From an uncultured Alphaproteobacteria bacterium (GTDB lineage Bacteria > Pseudomonadota > Alphaproteobacteria > RUG11792): a stretch of DNA of 6,344 nt. Of the stretch, positions 1 through 5,899 are shown piece by piece. The first letter of the stretch is position 1, and each line of letters starts with the position of its first letter. Under the pieces are notes generated by a model. The model was not told the DNA's origin. It ran no database searches and saw only the letters and a program-made list of their open reading frames with translations. A program made the translations under genes and the position numbers. The stretch covers positions 1 to 6,344 of the forward strand of contig CAJOOW010000132.1 of NCBI GenBank assembly GCA_905236375.1, given 5' to 3'.

Positions 1-1884
1 CAAGAACTAGACATTGGCCAATTGGTTTCTGTTGATTTTAGAAACAAGGATGCAATTGGCGTTGTCATCGATAATATTGGTTCTGATTTTGAAGGAAAAT
101 TAAAAAAGATATCATTGGTTTTGCCTTATAGAATTCCTGAGGCTTATATTAAATTCGCACAATTCGTTGCTAATTATAACCTCATCAGAATCGGATCAGT
201 TTATAGCATGATCGTTCCTTTCTCAACCGATTCGATTTTGCTTCCAGAGAAAAATGTCAAAATTCCAAAAATCCCTCAGGTTTTAGATGTTGTTTTGAAT
301 ATTGAACAATCTCAGGCTGTTTCAAAAATTATGGAAGGAGAAGATCAATTCAAAACATTTCTTCTTCATGGAATAACAGGGTCTGGAAAAACCGAAGTTT
401 TCCTCGAAGTTGCAAAAAATATAATAAATTCTGGAAAGAAAAATCAAATTTTGATTCTTGTTCCTGAAATTGCGCTTTCAAATGAACTTGCCAAAAAGGT
501 TTCGGCGAGGCTTGGTTGTGAGGTATTCATCTGGCATAACACTGTTTCTAAATCCAAAAAACTGAACATTTGGAAAAAGGTAATAACAGGCCAGAAGCTT
601 GTTATTGTTGGGGCTAGATCCGCGATGTTTGTTCCATTTGCTAATCTTGGACTAATAGTTATCGACGAGGAACATGATATGTCATTTAAACAAAACGAAA
701 CAGCAATTTATAATGCTCGAGATATGGCTATTTATCTTGGATTTTCGCTAAATATTCCTGTGATCTTATCATCAGCGACTCCATCAGTTGAGTCTTATAA
801 CAACGCTAAAATTGGGAAATATGAATATATCAAACTCAATTCGAGATATTTTGAAAATGCGATTTTGCCGACGATTACAATCGATGATCTTAGAAAAGAA
901 AAACTAGTCGGATCTTTAAGCGAATATTCCAGAAAAGAAATCAGGGAGTGTTTGGATCAGGGCAAACAGGCTTTGATTTTCGTCAATAGAAGAGGGCATA
1001 CTCCAAAAATTCTCTGCAAATCTTGCGGAGAGAGGGTAACTTGCCCGGCTTGTTCTGCTTGGCTTTGTTATCATATGGAATCTCAGGAATTTGTTTGTCA
1101 TTATTGCGGATTTCGAACTAATTTTAAAAAGAACTGCGAACATTGCGGAGGACAAACATTAGCTGGAATTGGGGCAGGAATTGAAAAGGTTTTTGAGGAA
1201 TGTGCTGAGCTTTTTCCAAAAGCAAGATTGATGATGCTTTCAAGCGACACAATCAATACTCCAAATAAGATTTCTAAAGCTATTGATATGATCAAAAATA
1301 ATGAAGTCGATATAATCCTTGGAACTCAAATTGTGGCAAAAGGGCATAATTTCAATAGCCTTAATCTTGTAGTTGTGACTTGCGTTGATGCTATGCTTTA
1401 TGGAGATGATTTCAGGGCTATTGAAAAGGCATTTCAGATGCTTTATCAGGTTTCTGGAAGAGCTGGAAGACCAGGAGATTCGCAATCCAAGGTTATTATC
1501 CAGACTTATAATCCAGATGGCTATATCATGAAAATTCTTGAAAATAACGATATCGAAAAGCTCTATGAAACAGAAATTAAAAACAGAAAACTGACGGGAA
1601 TGCCACCTTTTGGAAAAATGATAGGGATAACAATATCAGCCTTATCTGAAAGGGAAGTTAACGACTTCGCAAAAAGATTGATGATGTCGATGCCAAGAAA
1701 ACAAGGAATTAAAATCCTTGGGCCAATCCAACCGGCGATCTATAAGCTCCGTTCTAGATATAGACTCAAGATTTTAATTGTTTCTAAGATGCAGCTTCAA
1801 GGTTGTGTCTCAGGCATTAAATTGCTCCAAAATCCCCCGAAAAATATCAAAATATCAATTGATGTCGATCCTCAAGAAATGTGA
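1..1884 (+). CDS. priA: Primosomal protein N' (replication restart helicase PriA), 5' partial
   Basis: PriA is a superfamily 2 DNA helicase that recognises stalled or collapsed replication forks and reloads the replicative helicase. The reading frame is open to the first base of the window, so the gene starts upstream; the first visible residues (QELDIGQLVSVDFRNKDAIGVV) match the start of the family's DNA-binding domain, and roughly 25-30 residues are probably missing. 627 residues are visible. Helicase motifs are intact: Walker A GITGSGKT (370-393), DEEH box (664-675), FVNRRG (979-996), LGTQIVAKGH (about 1318-1347) and QVSGRAGR (1447-1470). Eight paired cysteines between 1015 and 1146 (CxxC, CxxC, CxxC, CxxC) form the usual two zinc sites inserted in the helicase core. 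The C-terminal landmarks PPFGK and LRSRYR are also present. An in-frame TTG at 22 is not the real start, because conserved sequence precedes it. The stop lies 7 bases from the stop of the convergent permease gene. Identification is secure. Confidence 0.97.
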   Translation, partial: QELDIGQLVSVDFRNKDAIGVVIDNIGSDFEGKLKKISLVLPYRIPEAYIKFAQFVANYNLIRIGSVYSMIVPFSTDSILLPEKNVKIPKIPQVLDVVLNIEQSQAVSKIMEGEDQFKTFLLHGITGSGKTEVFLEVAKNIINSGKKNQILILVPEIALSNELAKKVSARLGCEVFIWHNTVSKSKKLNIWKKVITGQKLVIVGARSAMFVPFANLGLIVIDEEHDMSFKQNETAIYNARDMAIYLGFSLNIPVILSSATPSVESYNNAKIGKYEYIKLNSRYFENAILPTITIDDLRKEKLVGSLSEYSRKEIRECLDQGKQALIFVNRRGHTPKILCKSCGERVTCPACSAWLCYHMESQEFVCHYCGFRTNFKKNCEHCGGQTLAGIGAGIEKVFEECAELFPKARLMMLSSDTINTPNKISKAIDMIKNNEVDIILGTQIVAKGHNFNSLNLVVVTCVDAMLYGDDFRAIEKAFQMLYQVSGRAGRPGDSQSKVIIQTYNPDGYIMKILENNDIEKLYETEIKNRKLTGMPPFGKMIGITISALSEREVNDFAKRLMMSMPRKQGIKILGPIQPAIYKLRSRYRLKILIVSKMQLQGCVSGIKLLQNPPKNIKISIDVDPQEM

Positions 1885-1891
1885 GAATTTG

Positions 1892-3127
1892 CTATATCCT
1901 TAATGCCTCAACAGGATCAAGTTTCGAAGCCTTCTTTGCAGGATATAAGGTTGCTATAAAGCATAATATGATCGAAAATAGAGTTATATACAAAACCTCT
2001 AACCAATCAACTTTAGACGGAATTTGGGTTAAGAAATATATCTCTTCACTAAAAAGTTCACTATTCGAAAATCTTTCTAAGAATTGCTTTATCCTATCGA
2101 TATTTGTTGAAACCAAAAGGCCGAGAGATATTCCTATTGTCGTTCCAAGAACCCCAATTGAAGATCCAATTGTGAAAAAGATCTTTAAAATCGATTTCTG
2201 AGTCATTCCCATAGTCCTTAGAATTGCAATATCTCGAGTTTTGCTGCTTGTTAGCATTGTTAATCCAGAAATAATGTTAAAGACAGCAACGAGTATGATA
2301 ATGCTAAGGATCAATGTCATTACGTTTTTTTCAACGACAACTGCATGAAAAATACTAGCATCTGAGTGTTGCCAATCAAGAATCATAAAACCGCTTCCGA
2401 TAGTATCTGCAAGCTTTTGAGCGATCTTTTGAGAATTGTCGACATCGTCGATGAAGATTTCAATTTGCGAAACCTTGTTAACTTGATTGAAAAAATCTTG
2501 AGCTGTTGCAAGAGGCATTAAGATAATGTTTTTATCATATTCATTCATTCCAACTTCAAAGATTCCTGATATTTCAAATGATTCTTCTTTTGGAAGATTC
2601 CCAAATGGAGTTTCTAAACCGTCTGGAATCATAAGCTTTACAGAATCTCCAAGCTTCAAATTCATCAGGTTTGCTAATCTTTTCCCTATGAAAATTGTCT
2701 GCTTTTGAAAGTTCGAGATTTTTCCGGACTTGATGTTGTTTGAAACCAAATTTTTAATTTTCAATGAATCCTGAGAGAATCCTTGAACCATAATTCCTCT
2801 GGCATTTCCTCGTGAAGCTAAGACGCATTGCTGTTCAATCTGAGGAATGACTTTTTTGATCTTATTATCGGATTGTGCGATTTGTTCAGCCAATTTGTCA
2901 TAATCCAAAATTCCTTCATGATCGGCTCTTGAAACGATAATATGTCCTTTCATCCCAACAATTTTATCGAGAAGTTCAGCTCGAAAGCCATTCATAACAG
3001 ATGTAACAATTATAAGAGTTGCAACCCCAAGAGCTATCCCGATAAATGAAAACCAAGTCACAACATAAGCAAATCCAGAGCTTTTCCCGGATCTTAAATA
3101 TCTGAGAGCAACAAATCTTTCTATCAT
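1892..3127 (-). CDS. lolC: Lipoprotein-releasing ABC transporter permease, LolC/LolE family
   Basis: This is the inner-membrane permease of the Lol machine, which extracts outer-membrane lipoproteins and passes them to the chaperone LolA, powered by the ATPase LolD. At 411 residues it has the family's usual length and layout: a short cytoplasmic start with RYLRSGKSSGF, a first membrane helix at about 21-43 followed by the hallmark SVMNGFR (43-49), a periplasmic domain at about 50-262, then three membrane helices near 265-290, 312-338 and 374-395, ending with the family pattern YPAKKASKLDPVEALR. The stretch around residues 168-182 (PDGLETPFGNLP) sits where LolC carries its LolA-binding hook, so LolC is slightly favoured, but many alphaproteobacteria have a single LolC/E permease and the symbol is tentative. 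The ATG overlaps the upstream gene's stop as ATGA, with a GGAG 8 bases ahead. No lolD follows; the next gene is convergent priA. Confidence 0.93.
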   Translation of the reverse strand: MIERFVALRYLRSGKSSGFAYVVTWFSFIGIALGVATLIIVTSVMNGFRAELLDKIVGMKGHIIVSRADHEGILDYDKLAEQIAQSDNKIKKVIPQIEQQCVLASRGNARGIMVQGFSQDSLKIKNLVSNNIKSGKISNFQKQTIFIGKRLANLMNLKLGDSVKLMIPDGLETPFGNLPKEESFEISGIFEVGMNEYDKNIILMPLATAQDFFNQVNKVSQIEIFIDDVDNSQKIAQKLADTIGSGFMILDWQHSDASIFHAVVVEKNVMTLILSIIILVAVFNIISGLTMLTSSKTRDIAILRTMGMTQKSILKIFFTIGSSIGVLGTTIGISLGLLVSTNIDRIKQFLERFSNSELFSEEIYFLTQIPSKVDWLEVLYITLFSIILCFIATLYPAKKASKLDPVEALRI

Positions 3128-3855
3128 TTCAAAGTCTCCAAATATCTTTCAAATCTTTTTCTAAAATCATCTTCATTTTCAGAAACTCCGAAAAATCTGA
3201 CAAATTTCGTTTTTCTATCTGCATTCGCATAGCCAATTATCTCAGGACCTTTGTAGAATATAACTCTAATGTCATCTTCTTTAAAATCTTTAAATGTTTT
3301 TTGTTCATAATCTTTTTCAAGATAGTGTGAAACAAGCCTCATACAAAATCCTTTGAATCCAGCCTTTCTTAAAATCGATGTTATAAATTCGTTTTTTCCA
3401 AGGGTATATTCATTGAGGTAATGTTGGTTTCTCGGACTCGATAGCAGTTCTTTCATTTTTAATTTCAAATCAGAATATTTCTTTCGATCTTCTGGATGAG
3501 AATTCATATAGTCTCGAAATATTAAAAACCCTTCAAGCTCAGGATTTCCAGGTTCCATAACATGAAGATTAACATTGAGATTTTCTGATCTTTTTCCAAA
3601 AAAATACCGAAATGGAATATTTAAACAACCTTTATATTCATATCCCTTGCTTTCAAGCGTTTTGGATTTTTCAAGATCCTTCACAATAAGAGCGATATCA
3701 ATGGATGGCTTTGCATAAATTTTTTCAATGGCTGTTGAGCCTATGTGATGAATTTCAACGAAATTTTCCCCTTGATTCTTTTTTATCAGCTCAACTTCAG
3801 CATCATAAAGATTCTTCCAATTATCATCATGAAAAACGAGAGTTTTCAAAACCAT
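3124..3855 (-). CDS. GrpB family (UPF0157) nucleotidyltransferase-like protein with C-terminal extension
   Basis: The first 165 or so residues match the GrpB/UPF0157 family, a branch of the nucleotidyltransferase superfamily whose biological role is poorly known. Visible landmarks are the HHIGSTAI loop (36-43), KPSIDI (49-54) with the acidic residue expected of the fold, GYEYKG (71-76), an RYFFGK segment (83-88), NLHVME (96-101) and FRDYMNSHP (113-121). The protein is 243 residues, while plain GrpB proteins are about 170-180. The extra 75 residues (about 168-243) contain IRVIFYKGPEIIGYAN and VRFFGV, a strand pattern that recalls a shortened GNAT acetyltransferase domain, but I see no acetyl-CoA-binding GxG/A loop; this part is inference. 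The ATG at 3855 is preceded by AAAGG at suitable spacing. The stop overlaps the start of the permease gene (ATGA), implying translational coupling although no functional link is known. Confidence 0.85.
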   Translation of the reverse strand: MVLKTLVFHDDNWKNLYDAEVELIKKNQGENFVEIHHIGSTAIEKIYAKPSIDIALIVKDLEKSKTLESKGYEYKGCLNIPFRYFFGKRSENLNVNLHVMEPGNPELEGFLIFRDYMNSHPEDRKKYSDLKLKMKELLSSPRNQHYLNEYTLGKNEFITSILRKAGFKGFCMRLVSHYLEKDYEQKTFKDFKEDDIRVIFYKGPEIIGYANADRKTKFVRFFGVSENEDDFRKRFERYLETLK

Positions 3856-3918
3856 TTCAATCGCCTTTAAAAGCTTGACTCACAAATTCTAACAAATAAT
3901 CGCTTTTTGATCGAAAAC
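3856..3918 (-). other. 63-base gap between the HD gene and the GrpB-like gene
   Basis: This is the only real spacing inside the minus-strand cluster. It holds the AAAGG ribosome-binding site of the GrpB-like gene. A TAGAAT hexamer near 3886-3891 could serve as a -10 box, but the sequence 17 bases upstream (TCGATC) is a poor -35, so any internal promoter is weak. No terminator hairpin with a T run is visible, so read-through from ispDF-HD is likely. Confidence 0.35.
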
Positions 3919-4503
3919 CTATTCCTTAATTCCCAATATATCATAGATATCAGTTCCTGTCATTGTGTCAAACTTCTTTTTCGTTTTCGTTAGACGATCA
4001 ACATATTGACTAACAAGTTCATCAGGATCGAGGTTATAAGTTTCAAGATACCACTTTACCTTTCCATCCAAGGAAATATAATCATCAAGTCTGGACAGTT
4101 TATCGCATAATTGGATTAATTCCATATAGTCAGTCTTTTCTATCTTGCTTAAGATATCAAAAGTTTTTTGAGCCTCTGCTTTATCGTTTTTGTGATAATG
4201 CAAAATGTGATCATATGAATCAAAATCAGGAAATGGATGAGTTATGCAAATTTTTGCTATATCGGGATGAGATTCTTTTAAAAGTTCATATCCAACACGA
4301 GGATGCTTATACATCTCATTTTTTGTTAAATAGAACTTTCCAATATCATGCATGAGCCCATAGTCATATGCTTTTTTAGCATCCAAATTATGAGTTAAAG
4401 AGGCTATTTTTTGAGCGGCATTTGCAACAGTCTTTGAATGGGCAAATGATTTTTGATTTTGAGGATTTGATTCCCAGTTCTTTGGCAAAAATTCTTGAAT
4501 CAT
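3919..4503 (-). CDS. HD-domain phosphohydrolase, hypothetical
   Basis: This is a 194-residue soluble protein of the HD metal-dependent phosphohydrolase superfamily. The expected metal ligands can all be seen in order: H22 (FAHSKTV), H52-D53 (LMHDIGK, an HDIG-type centre), H67 (YKHPRVG), H89 (CITHPF) and D134 (LCDKLSR). No membrane segment, signal peptide or extra domain is visible, so it is likely a stand-alone cytoplasmic enzyme acting on a nucleotide or other phosphate ester. The substrate cannot be read from the sequence. It does not look like the long multi-domain RelA/SpoT or dGTPase forms. Its ATG shares four bases (ATGA) with the stop of ispDF and has an AAGG about 9 bases upstream, so it is probably translated in step with ispDF. 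The family call is firm, but the function is unknown. Confidence 0.85.
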   Translation of the reverse strand: MIQEFLPKNWESNPQNQKSFAHSKTVANAAQKIASLTHNLDAKKAYDYGLMHDIGKFYLTKNEMYKHPRVGYELLKESHPDIAKICITHPFPDFDSYDHILHYHKNDKAEAQKTFDILSKIEKTDYMELIQLCDKLSRLDDYISLDGKVKWYLETYNLDPDELVSQYVDRLTKTKKKFDTMTGTDIYDILGIKE

Positions 4504-5675
4504 ACAGGCAACCTTATTGTTATGAGAGACATTGCTGAAATCCCTTCTTTCCTTCCTTCAAACCCCATCCCTTCCGTTGTTTTCCCTTTAATGTTTATGA
4601 TTGTTCCGCTTATCTCAAGACAACTTGCAATTATTTCTTTCATATCATTGGAATATAATGAAATTTTTGGAGATTCACAAACGATTGTTGTATCGATGTT
4701 AATAATTTCTGCATTCCTTTTGCTTAAAAGCTCCTTACAGTAAATCAAGAAATTTTTTGAATCTGCTCCTTTATTTTTAGAATCATTTTCAGGAAAATGA
4801 TCTCCGATGCTTCCGGCACAAAGTGCCCCAAGAATTGCATCAACAAGACTGTGAATTCCGACATCAGCATCCGAGACCCCTTTAAGGCCTTTGTGGTTTG
4901 GAATTTCTTTGCCCATAATAAACAATTTTCGGGTAGGATCATTTGAAAATTTATGAGCATCATAGCCAAAGCCAGTACGAGTCTGTCGCTGCTCGACGAT
5001 ATCTGATTTGAATGTTATTTTCTTATTTGCTATATCTCCAGGGATTGTATCGACTTTTATCTTTTCAAGATCACAAAGTGAAACATCATCTGAAAAATCT
5101 TTTCCCTTATATTTTTCATGAAGACCTGCAATTAGATCGTATTCAAATCCTTGAGGGGTTTGAGAAAATTCAACTTTGTTCCTATCAATTCCAATGCCAT
5201 CAAATCGAACAGAATCTGTTGCCCGTATCGTTGGTAAAACAGCCTTTGCCCCACTTTCTAATTTTTTATAGATGTTCTCTATTATCTTAGAATTACAAAA
5301 ACATCTTGCTGCGTCGTGAATTAAGATATATTTTGGAGAAAAGGACTTTATCGCTTTAAGTCCCTTTCTGATCGATTCCATTCTTGTTGATCCTCCGTGT
5401 ATGCTCCCTTTTAATCTGGAATCCTTAATATCTGATATTATGGCTTTGTATTTTTCTTCAAATCCTTTTGGAATAACACATACAATTCCGGAGATAAAAT
5501 TTAAAGATAAAAAAAGACCAATAACTCTTCGTAAAGGAGAGACACCTCCGATAGAATAAAACTGCTTAGGAAGACCGCCGCCAAATCTCCAACTCGTTCC
5601 AGCGGCTGCAATAATTACAAAAACTTCGTTATCCCTGCCTTGCTTTATACTTAGGGATCTTTTTATTGATAACAT
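4500..5675 (-). CDS. ispDF: Bifunctional MEP-pathway enzyme IspD/IspF
   Basis: The N-terminal half is IspD (2-C-methyl-D-erythritol 4-phosphate cytidylyltransferase) and the C-terminal half IspF (MEcPP synthase), two non-consecutive steps of isoprenoid precursor synthesis fused in one 391-residue protein. IspD, about 18-226: nucleotide-binding loop [17 protein letters not shown] with R30 and K37 (matching E. coli R20, K27), GGSTR (94-98), HDAAR (120-124), TPQGF (173-177), SDD (195-197) and NKKIT with K219 (matching K213). IspF, about 231-391: zinc ligands D239, H241 and H275, SDADVGIH (268-275), [15 protein letters not shown] (292-306) and [13 protein letters not shown] (366-378). Oddities: V267 sits where IspF normally has His (GHSD), and S28 replaces a usual Gly. 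The ATG at 5675 is the only standard start before the conserved VIIAAAG; it has GGGAGG four to five bases ahead but lies inside rpmJ, overlapping it by 47 bases. The stop overlaps the HD gene (ATGA). Confidence 0.96.
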   Translation of the reverse strand: MLSIKRSLSIKQGRDNEVFVIIAAAGTSWRFGGGLPKQFYSIGGVSPLRRVIGLFLSLNFISGIVCVIPKGFEEKYKAIISDIKDSRLKGSIHGGSTRMESIRKGLKAIKSFSPKYILIHDAARCFCNSKIIENIYKKLESGAKAVLPTIRATDSVRFDGIGIDRNKVEFSQTPQGFEYDLIAGLHEKYKGKDFSDDVSLCDLEKIKVDTIPGDIANKKITFKSDIVEQRQTRTGFGYDAHKFSNDPTRKLFIMGKEIPNHKGLKGVSDADVGIHSLVDAILGALCAGSIGDHFPENDSKNKGADSKNFLIYCKELLSKRNAEIINIDTTIVCESPKISLYSNDMKEIIASCLEISGTIINIKGKTTEGMGFEGRKEGISAMSLITIRLPV

Positions 5676-5754
5676 AAATCCTCCCTTTGCGACGCACGAG
5701 TTTGCAAGCGCTATGTCTGCTGCGCAATGTTTTCACTGAATTTGCAACTTTCAT
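5629..5754 (-). CDS. rpmJ: Ribosomal protein L36 (bL36), zinc-free form
   Basis: This 41-codon gene encodes bL36, the small basic protein of the large ribosomal subunit. I translated it by hand: it begins [14 protein letters not shown], continues with [14 protein letters not shown] (19-32) and ends KYKARQG. This matches the alphaproteobacterial/second-type L36 pattern (MKV.NSL...RH......RRKGR.YVINK...RFKARQG) over its whole length. It has one Cys (C17) and lacks the CxxC/C/H set of the zinc-binding form, so it should not bind zinc. It sits about 27 bases downstream of the predicted transcription start, with only a weak AAAGA near the ATG rather than a good Shine-Dalgarno. A four-codon reading frame (5765-5751) ends on its start codon. 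Its last 47 bases overlap the start of ispDF in another frame, and its Lys-Gly-Arg codons (AAA GGG AGG) supply the ispDF ribosome-binding site. Confidence 0.95.
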   Translation of the reverse strand: MKVANSVKTLRSRHSACKLVRRKGRIYVINKKIPKYKARQG

Positions 5755-5777
5755 TCTTTATTCATGTTCAATTTTCT

Positions 5778-5789
5778 ATACCATGGTAT
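5778..5789. promoter_or_regulatory. 12-bp palindrome over the predicted transcription start (possible operator)
   Basis: ATACCATGGTAT is a perfect 12-bp palindrome. It overlaps the last two bases of the -10 box and the predicted start site of the rpmJ promoter, the position where a dimeric repressor would block transcription. The regulator is unknown and a chance palindrome cannot be excluded (about one in 4,000 per position). Confidence 0.35.
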
Positions 5790-5816
5790 TTTATCACAAG
5801 TTTAATTATCAGTCAA
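5788..5816 (-). promoter_or_regulatory. Sigma70-type promoter for rpmJ-ispDF-HD operon
   Basis: Reading on the minus strand, TTGACT (5816-5811) and TAAAAT (5793-5788) are separated by exactly 17 bases. Each box matches the sigma70 consensus at five of six positions. The predicted transcription start is near 5781, which leaves a leader of about 27 bases before the rpmJ ATG. The site lies in the only sizeable non-coding gap of the window and points into the gene cluster. No other equally good promoter was seen for these genes. Confidence 0.72.
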
Positions 5817-5820
5817 CTTA

Positions 5821-5899
5821 AATGACTTGTAACAACAAATTCATATATCTAATACCCCAAGGCCCGCTTTGGGCCCTGAAATTTATTTAACAAGTCATT
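5821..5899. repeat. 10-bp perfect inverted repeat enclosing the hairpin
   Basis: AATGACTTGT (5821-5830) and ACAAGTCATT (5890-5899) are exact reverse complements with 59 bases between them, and the GC-rich hairpin sits near the middle. In RNA the two would form a nested stem. The right-hand arm contains the TGA stop codon (5897-5895) of the unknown gene; the left-hand arm lies four bases from the -35 box of the rpmJ promoter. Confidence 0.55.
5858..5878 (-). terminator. GC-rich hairpin after the unknown gene (weak terminator candidate)
   Basis: In minus-strand RNA, CAGGGCCC pairs with GGGCCUUG around a five-base loop (AAAGC), giving eight pairs including one G-U wobble; further U-G wobbles can lengthen it. 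In plus-strand RNA that wobble becomes an A-C mismatch, so the structure favours the minus-strand transcript, consistent with a job at the 3' end of the gene ending at 5895. No run of U follows on the minus strand (GGGUAUUAG), so it is not a textbook intrinsic terminator. It may pause polymerase or protect the 3' end. Confidence 0.5.

Noticed and set aside
22..24. TTG as the start of priA
   Set aside because: Conserved PriA sequence is encoded in frame from base 1 (QELDIGQ), so the true start is outside the window.
916..1485. Minus-strand frames of 64-81 codons opposite priA
   Set aside because: They overlap the zinc-site and helicase motifs of PriA and have no support of their own.
1867..1918. 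GATCCT / AGGATC inverted repeat at the priA-permease junction as a terminator
   Set aside because: The arms are only six bases with a 40-base loop and no T run, so chance is the better explanation.
1881..2201. 106-codon plus-strand frame after priA
   Set aside because: It lies opposite the C-terminal coding region of the Lol permease, which has clear family motifs; the plus-strand product shows no recognisable features.
4495..5290. Several plus- and minus-strand frames of 74-92 codons within this stretch
   Set aside because: All lie within ispDF in other frames or on the other strand; the IspD and IspF motifs are continuous across the region.
5811..5827. AGTCA-N7-TGACT inverted repeat over the -35 box as an operator
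   Set aside because: The arms are only five bases and share sequence with the larger inverted repeat and the -35 box, so there is no independent support.
5676..5894. Treating the whole 219 bases upstream of ispDF as non-coding
   Set aside because: The part from 5754 down to the ispDF start encodes L36; only 5755-5894 is intergenic.
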